A stretch of DNA of 64,000 bases from Bacteroidetes bacterium GWF2_41_31 (GCA_001769215.1 MEOL01000029.1:1-64000); one strand, 5' to 3'; counted from the first letter of the stretch, positions 8,706 through 18,460 are shown. Notes: generated from the letters alone by a model not told the origin. Numbers and translations are program-made.

Positions 8706-10082
8706 ATGAAAATTAGATATTTATTTTATTTGGCATTGCTGGCTTTTATTGTTTCATGTAAGCCTGAAGTCAATGAATTTACACCAAGCAACGGATCTGC
8801 CGATTTTAAAACTTATGTGGCGCTTGGTAACTCACTAACAGCTGGTTATGCTGATGGCGCACTTTATAAATCGGGACAAAGCTATAGCTGGGCTAATATT
8901 TTGGGGCAACAATTAACTACCGTAGGAGGACAACCATTTGTTCAACCCGTGGTGACAAGCGAATTTGGCGTATTGCCCGGTAAAAGAAAACTTGGTTTTA
9001 GTGTCGATTGCCTGGGTGTTACCAGCCTGGGGCCTGTATTGGACAATGGCGAACTCGATCCCTGGTCAAATCACATCGACTATACAGTTAATAATTTGGG
9101 AGTGCCCGGAGCTAAAGTAGCTCATCTTCTTGCACCGGGTTATGGAAACGCAGCGAATCTGCAAGCAGGTTTAGCGAATCCATATTTTGTAAAGTTTGCT
9201 GCATCTCCTGATATTTCAGTAGTTGCGCAGGCCATGTCCATGTCGCCTACTTTCTTTTCTCTTTGGATAGGAAATAACGATGTACTGGGTTATGCTACAT
9301 CAGGGGGAGCCGGCGATGTCATTACTCCGACTGAGCAGTTTGGACAATATTACAATATGTTGGCTCAAACCCTGGTCACTGGTGGTGCAAAAGGGGTTCT
9401 TGCCAATATTCCTAGTATTACCAATGCGGCTTTTTTTACAACCATTCCATCCGATGTAATTGATATTCCAGATAGCCCTGAAGGTCAGGGATATTTGGCT
9501 ATTTTAAATGGCGAACATGGGTATGCGCCATACAATGCTTTCATGGAATCTAAGGGACTGCCTTATCGCATCACCTTTTCAATCGGGCCAAACCAGATGG
9601 TCATACAAGATCCCGCTATGGCAAGCTATGGTTTGCCTGCTCAATTACAAATCCGACAAATGGTTGAAGGTGAATTAGCTCTGCTGACTCTTCCTCAGGA
9701 TTCGATTAAATGTGCTACATGGGGAAGCGCTGTACCAGTGCCAAATCAATACATCCTGACCCAAGCCGAAATCGACAACATTAACGCAGCTACCATTGCT
9801 TTTAATAACATCATTAAACAAACTGCAGTTGATAACGGCCTGGCATTCGTCGATTTTAACGCCATTATGGTTGATATTTCTGCCAATGGTTTAATCTTCG
9901 ATGGTATTACATTCTCCACAAAATTTGTAACCGGAAACTTGTTTTCACTGGATGGAATTCATTTAACCCCACAGGGAAATGCAGTTGTTACCAATTATTT
10001 TATCGATGCTATCAATGCACAATATACCGCCCAGATACCAAAAGTATCCGTAGCGAACTATCCCCCTATTGTGTTTCCATAA
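8706..10082 (+). CDS. SGNH/GDSL-family hydrolase lipoprotein
   Basis: A 458-residue lipoprotein. The signal MKIRYLFYLALLAFIVSC ends in a lipidated Cys at residue 18. SGNH hydrolase blocks are visible: block I ALGNSLTAGY with the nucleophile Ser, block III around WIGNND, and block V DGIHLTPQG with the catalytic Asp and His. Members are esterases or lipases; here the enzyme would sit in the outer membrane or periplasm. It is co-transcribed with the FadL-type porin in front of it, and ends at a strong terminator. The specific substrate is not evident. Confidence 0.88.
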   Translation: MKIRYLFYLALLAFIVSCKPEVNEFTPSNGSADFKTYVALGNSLTAGYADGALYKSGQSYSWANILGQQLTTVGGQPFVQPVVTSEFGVLPGKRKLGFSVDCLGVTSLGPVLDNGELDPWSNHIDYTVNNLGVPGAKVAHLLAPGYGNAANLQAGLANPYFVKFAASPDISVVAQAMSMSPTFFSLWIGNNDVLGYATSGGAGDVITPTEQFGQYYNMLAQTLVTGGAKGVLANIPSITNAAFFTTIPSDVIDIPDSPEGQGYLAILNGEHGYAPYNAFMESKGLPYRITFSIGPNQMVIQDPAMASYGLPAQLQIRQMVEGELALLTLPQDSIKCATWGSAVPVPNQYILTQAEIDNINAATIAFNNIIKQTAVDNGLAFVDFNAIMVDISANGLIFDGITFSTKFVTGNLFSLDGIHLTPQGNAVVTNYFIDAINAQYTAQIPKVSVANYPPIVFP

Positions 10083-10090
10083 TGTTAAAA

Positions 10091-10126
10091 AAAAAGAAGC
10101 GGGTCGTTTAGGCCCGCTTTTTTTTT
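10091..10126 (+). terminator. Terminator between convergent genes
   Basis: Hairpin AAGCGGG / CCCGCTT with a nine-base loop, flanked by A-run and T-run on opposite sides, so it can act on both strands. Confidence 0.85.
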
Positions 10127-10132
10127 GATGGG

Positions 10133-10417
10133 TTACCAACTATAATCACATTCGTTCCACAACTTACGCTGCTCGTCCATGGTGATGTTCTTCGCCTCGT
10201 CGGGAGTGTATTTTTTTGATGTTTTTGAATACATGCAATCACAGAAATCGGTGGCGTCACGATCTTCAACTCCCCGGTCTGTCATAAATTTCATACAGTT
10301 CGATTTCCATTCGTTTTCTTGATCGACACTCCAGCTCGATTGCTTGGAATCGCAATTACAAGCACTGATCATCAATAGAAAGCCCGTGATCATCAAGGCT
10401 GCTTTCAAGGTTTTCAT
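10133..10417 (-). CDS. Small Cys-rich lipoprotein, function unknown
   Basis: A 94-residue protein starting MKTLKAALMITGFLLMISAC, a clear lipoprotein signal with Cys at residue 20. The mature part has a DFCDCMYSKTSKKYT segment and further Cys residues (NCMKF, NECDY), suggesting a small disulfide-bonded helical periplasmic domain. It resembles short Bacteroidota lipoproteins of unknown role. It has its own promoter (10474-10481) and is divergent from rdgB. Confidence 0.75.
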   Translation of the reverse strand: MKTLKAALMITGFLLMISACNCDSKQSSWSVDQENEWKSNCMKFMTDRGVEDRDATDFCDCMYSKTSKKYTPDEAKNITMDEQRKLWNECDYSW

Positions 10418-10473
10418 AGGTTTAAGATTTTATTTTTTTTGACATATTGTGATTTTTTTCCCATCGCAGAAGT

Positions 10474-10481
10474 CAAAAGTA
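10474..10481 (-). promoter_or_regulatory. -7 box of the small lipoprotein gene
   Basis: TACTTTTG read leftward, matching TAnnTTTG, about 57 bases before the ATG at 10417. It is divergent from the rdgB promoter 25 bases away. Confidence 0.6.
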
Positions 10482-10506
10482 AAAAATTATTCAACGTAAA
10501 TGTCTT

Positions 10507-10514
10507 TACATTTG
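10507..10514 (+). promoter_or_regulatory. -7 box of rdgB, decides its start
   Basis: TACATTTG, a full TAnnTTTG match, lies inside what would be the N-terminal extension of the longest rdgB frame. It therefore argues for the internal ATG at 10545. Confidence 0.65.
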
Positions 10515-10544
10515 CCAATTAAACTACTGATCACATTGATATTT

Positions 10545-11126
10545 ATGAGGAAAATTTTATTTGTCACCAATAATCAACATAAATTGATTGAAATAAAGAC
10601 CATTTTAAATGGTAAAATGGAGGTCGTAAAGCTAAGTGATATCCATTTTTATGAAGAAATTCCTGAAACAGGGCAAACGCTTCATGAGAACGCCTCGCAG
10701 AAATCACATGCCATTTTCGATCAATTTCAAATTGACTGTTTTTCGGATGATACAGGACTTGAGATTGATGCTTTAAATGGGCGACCCGGTGTTTATTCAG
10801 CCCGATATGCCGGTGAAGGGTGTTCTTTTCACAACAATGTGGTGAAGGTACTCAATGAGATGGAAAATGAATCAAACAGGTTTGCCCGGTTTCGGACGGT
10901 AATTTCATTGATTTTAAACAGGGAGGAATATTTTTTTGAAGGAGTGGTAGAGGGTGAAATCACCCGGTTTGAGCAGGGAAACTCCGGCTTTGGCTACGAT
11001 CCAATTTTCCGTCCGTTGGGGTTTAATAAAACGTTTGGTGAAATGCCTGATGATGAAAAGAATGCCATTAGTCACAGGGGAGAAGCAGTACATAAATTGG
11101 CAGCATTTTTGTCTGAAAAAATTTGA
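10545..11126 (+). CDS. rdgB: Non-canonical purine NTP pyrophosphatase (RdgB/HAM1)
   Basis: A 193-residue cytosolic house-cleaning enzyme that hydrolyses dITP and XTP to monophosphates. The N terminus MRKILFVTNNQHK has the family T-x-N-x-x-K substrate loop, followed by the conserved SDDTGLEIDALNGRPGVYSARYAG and GFGYDPIF motifs and the C-terminal SHRGEA. The ATG at 10545 is chosen because a promoter box lies upstream of it and the family is about 190-200 residues. It converges on ddl with a 10-base gap. Confidence 0.95.
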   Translation: MRKILFVTNNQHKLIEIKTILNGKMEVVKLSDIHFYEEIPETGQTLHENASQKSHAIFDQFQIDCFSDDTGLEIDALNGRPGVYSARYAGEGCSFHNNVVKVLNEMENESNRFARFRTVISLILNREEYFFEGVVEGEITRFEQGNSGFGYDPIFRPLGFNKTFGEMPDDEKNAISHRGEAVHKLAAFLSEKI

Positions 11127-11136
11127 ATACGATCCA

Positions 11137-12114
11137 CTAAAACATTGCTTCAATAGCTGTTGAGAAAAGTTCGCCTATTGACATTCCCATGGCATTGGCT
11201 TGCTGAGGAAGAATGCTCGCGTTTGAGATGCCCGGTACGGTATTGATTTCGATAAAATAGATTCCGTCTTTTGAAACAATATAATCGATGCGGACAAACC
11301 CTTTGCAATTCAACTCTCTGTATAAAAATGAGGACACTGCTTTAATGTCAAGTTCTGCTTGTAATGGCAGGTCGACAGGAGGCGTTATTTCATCGGCCAT
11401 TCCTTTGGTATATTTGGCCTCATAATCGAAGAATTCTTTTTTGCTAATTATTTCCGTCAATGGAAAAACAATCAACTCCTTCTTCTTCATAATCAAACCA
11501 CAGGCTATTTCCCTGCCATCAATAAATTCCTCAATAATAACGCGGTCGCCTTCTTTAAAGGCAATGGAAATTGCACCGGGCAATTCTGAACTGTTTTTCA
11601 CCTTGGTGACCCCCACGCTTGAACCGCTACAGGCCGGTTTTATGAATAGTGGTAGACCCAGGCTTTGAACAATTTCTTCATACGGAATTTCTTCACCTTT
11701 TACAAAGCTGGCCGATTTTGCCAGGGTGATACCATATGATCTCACAAATTTATTGCACAAAAACTTGTTAAATGTGAGTGCTGAGACATCTGCGCTACAG
11801 GATGTATAAGGCAACCCCAGCATGTCGAAGTAACCAAGTAATTTGCCATCTTCTCCGGGAGTGCCATGGATGGCGTTAAAAATGCCATCAAACCTGATTT
11901 TTTTACCACCTTTTAATGAAATAGAAAAATCTCCCCGGTCTATTTCAACTGTTTCCCCGGATTTATCTTTGTAATACCACCGATCCCTGGTAATTACAAC
12001 CAGGTAACCTTTAAACCGTTTTTTATCGAGATTGTCAGCAACTACCTGAGCACTTTGGATAGATATTTCATACTCACCCGAATAACCTCCACATACAATA
12101 GCAATATTTTTCAT
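11137..12114 (-). CDS. ddl: D-alanine--D-alanine ligase
   Basis: A 325-residue ATP-grasp enzyme joining two D-Ala for peptidoglycan precursors. It starts MKNIAIVCGGYSGEYEISI, with the ddl signature around SGEYE. HGTPGEDGKLLGYFDMLGLPYT, SGSSVGVTKV and the metal-binding ENTVPGI-like segment EINTVPGISNAS are present. A longer in-frame start at 12201 would add 29 residues, but a TACCTTTG promoter box at 12159-12166 lies within that extension, so the ATG at 12114 is preferred. Confidence 0.95.
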   Translation of the reverse strand: MKNIAIVCGGYSGEYEISIQSAQVVADNLDKKRFKGYLVVITRDRWYYKDKSGETVEIDRGDFSISLKGGKKIRFDGIFNAIHGTPGEDGKLLGYFDMLGLPYTSCSADVSALTFNKFLCNKFVRSYGITLAKSASFVKGEEIPYEEIVQSLGLPLFIKPACSGSSVGVTKVKNSSELPGAISIAFKEGDRVIIEEFIDGREIACGLIMKKKELIVFPLTEIISKKEFFDYEAKYTKGMADEITPPVDLPLQAELDIKAVSSFLYRELNCKGFVRIDYIVSKDGIYFIEINTVPGISNASILPQQANAMGMSIGELFSTAIEAMF

Positions 12115-12158
12115 TTCCACCTGGATATCAGTTAATAAATCAATAACAGTTAACAACC

Positions 12159-12166
12159 CAAAGGTA
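12159..12166 (-). promoter_or_regulatory. -7 box of ddl
   Basis: TACCTTTG read leftward, a full TAnnTTTG match, 44 bases before the chosen ATG at 12114. Confidence 0.65.
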
Positions 12167-12255
12167 GACGCTTTTTTAGTTCGTTGTGTTTTATTCACCA
12201 CGATTCATTTTCAAATCTCACGGCTGTGGTCAACTTAATTCAACTCAATTATTGT

Positions 12256-12263
12256 TACCTTTG
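12256..12263 (+). promoter_or_regulatory. -7 box of the PASTA/T9SS/rluD operon
   Basis: TACCTTTG, the same octamer as the divergent ddl promoter, 78 bases before the ATG at 12342. Confidence 0.6.
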
Positions 12264-12341
12264 CCGTTTTAACAATAAATTCCTGTAAACAAAGTTTATG
12301 GGTAGTTGGAAGTTAGCAAATTCATTTGATTTTTTTCTGGA

Positions 12342-13199
12342 ATGGGTTCATGGTATTTTTTAAGGAAACGAAAATTTTATCTTCATCTTTTATTGGCTAT
12401 TGGCCTCAGTTTCATTTTGCTATGGGTTGTACTTAAATCCCTGGATGCATTCACTCAGCATGGGCAGGTTTTTCTGATTCCTGATTTTGAAGGCCAGTCG
12501 CTTAGCGACATTGAAGGTCAAGGCTACAACGAGTATTTTTCATTTAAAATTATCGATTCCGTTTATTTTAAAAACAGGAAAAAGGGATCTGTTGTTTTGC
12601 AAAACCCCCTGCCCGGTGCCAAGGTAAAAAAGGGACGCCATATTTATTTAACCGTGGTGGCTCAATTGCCAAAGAAGGTCCTGATGCCAAATCTCAAAAA
12701 CCTGAGTTTAAGGCAGGCATTGGTTACGCTTGAATCAAAGGGCCTTGAGGTTGGAGAGTTGGAGTATATTGAATATTTTGCCAAAAATGCCATTATCGAT
12801 CAATTATTAGGTGAAGAACCCATTGAACCCGATACCGAGATTCCAAAAGGTTCCATCATAAACCTGGTTCTTGGCAAAGGAGAGGCAACTACCCAGGTGC
12901 CAATGCCACTTTTGATCGGACTTACTACCGAGCAGGCGGCTGCTTTACTTCATTATCATTCGTTAAATGTTGGTCATGAATATTTTATCGAAGGATTTGA
13001 CCCTATACATTCCAGGGTTTACAAAACCGAACCCGATGTACTAAGCCATGTAATGCTTGTTTTGGGTGAGAAAGTAAATTTGTGGTACCGCTCTGATGAG
13101 TTAGTTAATTTTGATGAGTATGTGAGACAATTTAAGGTGGATTCGCTTCTTAGCGACACCATTTTTAATAAAAACTACCAGATTGAAGATGAATATTAA
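12342..13199 (+). CDS. Membrane-anchored PASTA-domain protein
   Basis: A 285-residue protein with a short basic cytoplasmic N terminus (LRKRKFYLH), one membrane segment at about residues 14-36, and three tandem PASTA domains outside (about 45-108, 112-180, 183-250). Each shows the family pattern of VP or MP, then G, then a VxxQxPxPG-type turn (SVVLQNPLPGAKVKKG). PASTA domains bind peptidoglycan or muropeptides; unlike Ser/Thr kinases and PBPs, no catalytic domain is attached. An upstream ATG at 12298 runs into a stop, so 12342 is the start. The next gene overlaps its end by 11 bases. Confidence 0.9.
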   Translation: MGSWYFLRKRKFYLHLLLAIGLSFILLWVVLKSLDAFTQHGQVFLIPDFEGQSLSDIEGQGYNEYFSFKIIDSVYFKNRKKGSVVLQNPLPGAKVKKGRHIYLTVVAQLPKKVLMPNLKNLSLRQALVTLESKGLEVGELEYIEYFAKNAIIDQLLGEEPIEPDTEIPKGSIINLVLGKGEATTQVPMPLLIGLTTEQAAALLHYHSLNVGHEYFIEGFDPIHSRVYKTEPDVLSHVMLVLGEKVNLWYRSDELVNFDEYVRQFKVDSLLSDTIFNKNYQIEDEY

Positions 13200-15336
13200 A
13201 CACATCGTATGGATAGCATCGCTGCTTTTTGGCTTTCAGGCTCATTCACAAGTAGTGCTTGTTGGATTGCAAACCAATGAAGCCGTACGGATGGAAGCAA
13301 ATAAGCTGAATGCCGAACCAGATTTTTGCAATTGTAAATCCGAAGAAATTATTCAACCTGCCCTGAGCCTTCCATTTTTTGATGATTTTTCTGTTTCGAC
13401 AATTGTTCCCAATGCTCAGCTCTGGGAAGGAAAATCTGTTTTTATTAATAAGGATTTTCCATTCTTGCCTCCTAATTTAGGTGCAGCCACTTTTGATGCC
13501 ATTGATAGTATAGGTGCGGTATATCATGATGCGGTTTGGTTTCCGCCTACAGTTGGCGACAGGCTTACCTCGCTTCCTATCCGACTCGACAGCATACTAT
13601 CAATACAGCGCGCCTTGTCGCCTGCCGACTCTGTGTATCTGAGCTTTTTTTACCAGCCCCAGGGTGTAGGTAACGATCCTGAACCCTGGGATACGTTGGT
13701 ATTGGAGTTGGGCGTTCCTTCAGGCGATTCAGCTTTCGTTCGCATGGACTCAATAAAAGTTATTGCCGATTTGTTGATGGAAAGCGGTCAAGAAGCCATT
13801 GTCATGTTCGATACCTTGTGGGCACCAGTTTCGCTTGGATGTAATCCGTTGGTTTTTATGATCAACTACGATCCGGAACCCATTGTCAGGGGCGACTCAA
13901 TTACAATACTATGCGATTCGGTCTATGAACCGGTTACCAATTGGGAAAAAGTTTGGTGGTCGGAAGGGATGAAGTTGTCAGAATTTCAACAAATCTATGG
14001 TAAAAATTTCGTTCAGGTGATGATACCGATTTTGGATTCCACCTGGTTTAATCCTGCTTTTCAATTCAGATTTTACAGTTATATTACGGTAGCTACCGAT
14101 ATGTACCCATTTGAGAAAAGCAATGGGGATCAGTGGAACATAGATTATGTGTACCTCAATTACAATCGTTCGGCAGCCGATACCACATACCGTGCTCTGG
14201 CCTTTTCACAGCGTGCGCCTTCGTTTCTTCGCGACTATCAGGTGATGCCTTATCGGCAATATAGGGCCGATCCAACCAATTCGGTCAGTCAGCAGTTCAG
14301 TATGTACATTTCAAATATGGACAACGTTGCGCACAACACGGCTTATGAATACCATGTAAATCAGGTGAATGGCAGCTATGGCTATCGCTACGATGGTGGA
14401 AGTTGCAACCTGGTACCATCTTATGAAGATAGTCTTCAGAGCTGCGTGACCTGTCCTGCTCATGCTTGCCCGCCAGTACAGGCATTGTTTAACATCGATT
14501 ATGAATTGGATACCACTTCCTATATAATAAAACATTACATCAGCGATTCGTCTGATCAGAATCCCATCGTTGACTCCGCCATTTATCGCCAGGGTTTTTA
14601 TAATTATTACGCGTATGATGATGGCACACCAGAGTTGGGGTTAGGCCTGAGCCCAACCGGTAGTTCTTTGGCCTATCAGTTTACTGTTTCCAAGCCCGAT
14701 ACACTTCAGGGTGTTCAAATGTATTTTAACAAAACACTGAATGATGTAAACGAAATTTACTTCAAGTTAAAGGTGTGGAGCGACAACAATGGACAACCGG
14801 GTGAAGTGATTCTTGAACAAGAAAATGTAAAGGTAGCCTGGGCAAATGGTTTATATCATTTTTATCCATATATGCTTGAAAATCCAATCATTGTTTCTGG
14901 TACTTTTTATGTGGGATGGGAAAAATATACCAGTGGTTTTCTGAATATTGGTTTCGACTCGAATAACGATAAGAGTGATAAAATATTTAGCAATACATCC
15001 GGTGAATGGGAAACCAGCCAATTTGAAGGAGCCTTGTTGATGCGGCCCATCGTCGGCTCGAAATCTGTTTTGGGCGTATCAGAAGCTTCCTCCTCCTTCT
15101 CTGAGATCAGGGTATTTCCTAACCCGGCTTCCACCTGGTTCTCAATCTCTCAATCCGACCTGTTGAATAATGCTGAGGTTCAACTCGATATTGTTAATTT
15201 GCTTGGAAAAAAAGTGATGACACAAAAAGGTATCGGGCAACAGGTTAATATTGAGAAGCTCCCTTCCGGACTATATCTCGTTAAGATCCAGGGCAACAAC
15301 CGCTACTACACTTCAAAGCTACTGATCAATAGGTAA
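13189..15336 (+). CDS. Secreted protein with T9SS sorting domain
   Basis: A 715-residue secreted protein. The ATG at 13189 overlaps the PASTA gene by 11 bases and gives a signal peptide (MNIKHIVWIASLLFGFQAHSQ); the TTG two codons earlier is less likely. The central part has no domain I recognise; it is rich in Asp, aromatic and Val residues with SLPFFDDFS near the start, a motif common in large Bacteroidota T9SS cargo. There is a Cys-rich patch (SCVTCPAHACPPVQ). The C terminus from EIRVFPNPASTWFSI is a T9SS type A sorting domain. Sandwiched in one operon with a PASTA protein and an RluD homologue; function unknown. Confidence 0.8.
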   Translation: MNIKHIVWIASLLFGFQAHSQVVLVGLQTNEAVRMEANKLNAEPDFCNCKSEEIIQPALSLPFFDDFSVSTIVPNAQLWEGKSVFINKDFPFLPPNLGAATFDAIDSIGAVYHDAVWFPPTVGDRLTSLPIRLDSILSIQRALSPADSVYLSFFYQPQGVGNDPEPWDTLVLELGVPSGDSAFVRMDSIKVIADLLMESGQEAIVMFDTLWAPVSLGCNPLVFMINYDPEPIVRGDSITILCDSVYEPVTNWEKVWWSEGMKLSEFQQIYGKNFVQVMIPILDSTWFNPAFQFRFYSYITVATDMYPFEKSNGDQWNIDYVYLNYNRSAADTTYRALAFSQRAPSFLRDYQVMPYRQYRADPTNSVSQQFSMYISNMDNVAHNTAYEYHVNQVNGSYGYRYDGGSCNLVPSYEDSLQSCVTCPAHACPPVQALFNIDYELDTTSYIIKHYISDSSDQNPIVDSAIYRQGFYNYYAYDDGTPELGLGLSPTGSSLAYQFTVSKPDTLQGVQMYFNKTLNDVNEIYFKLKVWSDNNGQPGEVILEQENVKVAWANGLYHFYPYMLENPIIVSGTFYVGWEKYTSGFLNIGFDSNNDKSDKIFSNTSGEWETSQFEGALLMRPIVGSKSVLGVSEASSSFSEIRVFPNPASTWFSISQSDLLNNAEVQLDIVNLLGKKVMTQKGIGQQVNIEKLPSGLYLVKIQGNNRYYTSKLLINR

Positions 15337-15338
15337 AT

Positions 15339-16382
15339 ATGGAAAAATTAGACGATTTTATCGAAGAAGATAATTCGGAGTTATACGAACATCACCATAT
15401 TGTTGTTGATCCCGGACAAACATCTCTACGTGTTGATAAATTCCTGTTTAACAGGATTATGAATGTATCGCGTAACAAGGTGCAACAGGCTGCCAAAGCA
15501 GGAAACATTCTTGTTAACACCAAACCCGTAAAATCAAATTATAAGATTAAACCGGGAGATGAGATTTCTGTGGTGATGGCCTATCCTCCACGCGATGTGG
15601 AAATCTTCCCTGAAGTGGTCCCTTTCGACATTGTTTATGAAGATGATGATGTGTTGGTCGTAAACAAACCCGCTGGTGTAGTGGTGCATCCTGGGTTTAA
15701 TAATTACACGGGGACTTTGCTTCACGGGCTGGCCCATTATTTCAAAGAATCCAACCAGCTTGAAAAGGTAGAAAATGGCTTTGGTTACCTGGTTCATCGA
15801 ATCGACAAAGACACTTCTGGACTACTGCTGGTTGCGAAAAATGAGCTGGCTCAAACCCGGTTAGCCAAACAGTTTTTCGACCACAGTATTCAGCGTACAT
15901 ACAATGCATTGGTTTGGGGTGATGTAGAAGCAGATGAAGGAACCATCGTCGGGCATATTGGCCGCAGTTTGAAAGACCGTCGTGTAATGACCGTTTTCCC
16001 CGATGGAGCCTATGGCAAAGAAGCCATTTCGCATTACAAGGTCCTCAAGCGCTTTGGCTACGTTACCCTGGTAGCTTGCCAACTGGAAACAGGACGAACG
16101 CATCAAATCAGGGCACATTTTCGTTATTTAGGTCATCCGCTTTTTAATGATGCCATGTACGGCGGCGATGCGGTTCTCAAAGGAACCACCTTTACCAAAT
16201 ATAAACAGTTTGTAAACAATTGCTTTAGTATGATCCCTCGTCAGGCATTGCATGCCAAGTCTCTGGGATTTGAGCACCCCATCACAAAAAAGAACCTGTA
16301 TTTCGAATCGGAATTTCCTGCCGATTTTCACGACGTAATTGAAAAATGGACTGGTTATACCTATAACCACGAGCTGGGTTAA
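15339..16382 (+). CDS. rluD: RluA/RluD-family pseudouridine synthase
   Basis: A 347-residue enzyme converting uridines to pseudouridine in 23S rRNA. An N-terminal S4 RNA-binding domain (about residues 29-85, LRVDKFLFNRIMNVSRNKVQ) is followed by the catalytic domain with DDDVLVVNKPAGVVVHPG and the signature HRIDKDTSGLLLVAK carrying the catalytic Asp, then ETGRTHQIRAH. This order and length fit RluD (sites 1911/1915/1917) rather than RluA, but the exact target is inference. It starts two bases after the preceding stop and is the last gene of the operon. Confidence 0.92.
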   Translation: MEKLDDFIEEDNSELYEHHHIVVDPGQTSLRVDKFLFNRIMNVSRNKVQQAAKAGNILVNTKPVKSNYKIKPGDEISVVMAYPPRDVEIFPEVVPFDIVYEDDDVLVVNKPAGVVVHPGFNNYTGTLLHGLAHYFKESNQLEKVENGFGYLVHRIDKDTSGLLLVAKNELAQTRLAKQFFDHSIQRTYNALVWGDVEADEGTIVGHIGRSLKDRRVMTVFPDGAYGKEAISHYKVLKRFGYVTLVACQLETGRTHQIRAHFRYLGHPLFNDAMYGGDAVLKGTTFTKYKQFVNNCFSMIPRQALHAKSLGFEHPITKKNLYFESEFPADFHDVIEKWTGYTYNHELG

Positions 16383-16401
16383 CCCGGAGTTCCTTCGTAA
16401 A

Positions 16402-18264
16402 CTATTTGATTAAAAATACTTTATAACTGTTGTTTTGGTCTGATGAGGTAAACCTGATAAAATACATGCCTGATCGGTTTGTACTCATATCGATGATCAG
16501 ATAATTGGTTCCGATTTCTGCAATGGTAAATTTTACTTTATTCCCCATCACATCAAATACACCTAACTCTATATTTTCGGGCAGCTGGTAGCCAAAGGCT
16601 AGTTTGAAACTTCCATTTCCGGGGTTTGGTGAAATATTTGGCATGACATGGATGTATTTTTCCCGCGTCAGTGTGTCGGCATTGGAGGAAGAAAATGCGC
16701 GAAGTGTAACATTGTAATTTCCTGCTTTTGAATAGGTAATTGTGCCCGGATCCTTCAACTCAGAGTAGGATGGATCACCGCCCTGAAATTCCCATTGATA
16801 GGATGAAATGTTGCCAAATGATGTGTTTGTAAACGCGATGGATTCGCCAATCAGAATGGTCGTTGTTTCTGTGGCAAAGAAGGCTATAATTTTATTTGTG
16901 TCCAGATCCGATCCTGATAAGGTAAGGACCTCTGTATGGTCGGGATCGAGCCAATATGACAATACCCCGGTGCTATCGTTCGTCGTGGTGGGTTCCCAGG
17001 AAACATTTAATTTTCCATAATAATCGGCATCATCCAAAAAAGTACAGGAAGTGCCTCCTCCGGTCAGGCTGCCTACCACCAATCCATCCTGATCAAAAAT
17101 GGGACTTCCTGACGATCCTCCTTCAGTCACGCCATGACCGTTTTGAGTTTCGCTCCAATTAACCCGCCAATATTTTCCGTCAGGATCATCCGAAACAGAA
17201 TTGTAATAGGATGAAACAAGCGGTTCGGTGAAGGTGGATATCATTTTTACATCGCCTTGTGGATGGTGAATGGACACACCTGACAAGGAAACATCCCCCG
17301 TCCGGTTCCATCCGTTATAATAAGAATTTTCGACGGGCACACTTTGGTTTAGTAAGAGTAGCTTAAAATCAGATCCTGCACTTGTTCCCGAAATACTGTT
17401 TGCCAACAATTTCGATCCGCTGATTGTTTGAGCTTCCGGTTCAATTACAAGTTTCTCACAGCCCGTAGCTTCATAATTAAAAAAGAACAACCAATTGGAA
17501 TAATCAATAATCGTGGCTGTTTCACCACAGTGGTTAGCAGTTAATAAATAGGGGGTTCCATCGATGCGGGTGTTGTTGATCAATGTACCGGTGCACCAGA
17601 AAGTCAGGCTTCCCTGCTTAACCAAAATCCTGGCTACCCCTTTTTTTTGTTGTTGCCAATCATCACCTTCTGCACAGTTTACTTGTACCTCACAAATGCC
17701 TGCATCACCAAACCCTTTATTATCCCGAGCAGGGAGTTTCACTCCAATTTCCGAGGTTTCAAAGGGCAACGGGCTTATTCGTTTGGAGGTATTCAATTCG
17801 ATGGTGATTTCATCACCTTCAACAAAATCAGTAACAAGATAATTTCCATTGTTCCGGGAAGTGAAGGCTCCCCTGACTTGGTCTCCGTGGTGAGCGTATA
17901 TGAAAAGCCGATCTCCCGATTGGAGGTTTAATTGGGTTAAATACAGGTTCAAAGCAAAAGCATCCTTTACATGATAGGTGATGCGCCAAATAAAAGAGGA
18001 GACCGAAATGCTGTCCCAAACACCTGCTTTATCCAGGTTTTGTTGACTCACATCCAGCGTGTAACCAGCCTGGATGGGTTCTTTTTCATTCCTTCCTTCC
18101 GCTATATTGATGGTGTTTTTAATGTGAATGACGGGCGGATTCAACAGGTTCTTTTCATTAAACGAAACGGGTGTTCCATCCGGTCGGTTTTGTGCCATTG
18201 TAATAACAGGCATGAGCACCAGTAGCAGGAAACAGGTGAGGTATTTTGTTTTTCCAGTCAGCAT
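16402..18264 (-). CDS. Secreted trypsin-like (lysyl endopeptidase-type) serine protease, T9SS
   Basis: A 620-residue exported protease. Signal peptide MLTGKTKYLTCFLLLVLMPVITMAQ. The protease domain lies at about residues 190-440: the His motif LLTANHCGE and the Ser motif GGSSGSPIFDQDG are clear, in the arrangement of the lysyl endopeptidase branch of family S1. A PKD-like domain follows (about 455-540, YQWEFQGGDPSYSE, ITYSKAGNYNVTLRA), then a C-terminal sorting domain (ISPNPGNGSFKLAF onward) typical of T9SS type A. It is expected outside the cell and probably degrades proteins. It has its own promoter at 18315-18322. Confidence 0.88.
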   Translation of the reverse strand: MLTGKTKYLTCFLLLVLMPVITMAQNRPDGTPVSFNEKNLLNPPVIHIKNTINIAEGRNEKEPIQAGYTLDVSQQNLDKAGVWDSISVSSFIWRITYHVKDAFALNLYLTQLNLQSGDRLFIYAHHGDQVRGAFTSRNNGNYLVTDFVEGDEITIELNTSKRISPLPFETSEIGVKLPARDNKGFGDAGICEVQVNCAEGDDWQQQKKGVARILVKQGSLTFWCTGTLINNTRIDGTPYLLTANHCGETATIIDYSNWLFFFNYEATGCEKLVIEPEAQTISGSKLLANSISGTSAGSDFKLLLLNQSVPVENSYYNGWNRTGDVSLSGVSIHHPQGDVKMISTFTEPLVSSYYNSVSDDPDGKYWRVNWSETQNGHGVTEGGSSGSPIFDQDGLVVGSLTGGGTSCTFLDDADYYGKLNVSWEPTTTNDSTGVLSYWLDPDHTEVLTLSGSDLDTNKIIAFFATETTTILIGESIAFTNTSFGNISSYQWEFQGGDPSYSELKDPGTITYSKAGNYNVTLRAFSSSNADTLTREKYIHVMPNISPNPGNGSFKLAFGYQLPENIELGVFDVMGNKVKFTIAEIGTNYLIIDMSTNRSGMYFIRFTSSDQNNSYKVFLIK

Positions 18265-18314
18265 ATTATCTGTAAATTATTGATTTCCCCAAGTGGTTTA
18301 GCCCAAATGACATA

Positions 18315-18322
18315 CAAAAGTA
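18315..18322 (-). promoter_or_regulatory. -7 box of the secreted protease gene
   Basis: TACTTTTG read leftward, a full TAnnTTTG match, about 50 bases before the ATG at 18264. Confidence 0.6.
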
Positions 18323-18413
18323 GCCATTTATTGTACCTAAAAACAGGGTAGTGATATAAAATCATCACGTTGTCGACTAATAAACACCACATTGCATTCA
18401 TTTCTCATTTCAC

Positions 18414-18445
18414 TTGACATGCGGGTGTTATTTGACCTATTTTTG
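18414..18445 (+). promoter_or_regulatory. Promoter of hldD, decides its start
   Basis: TTG at 18414-18416, a 21-base spacer and TATTTTTG at 18438-18445. The box lies within the longest possible reading frame, so the ATG at 18461 is the real start and the leader is only about ten bases. Confidence 0.7.
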
Positions 18446-18460
18446 GCAAAAATAAAGTAC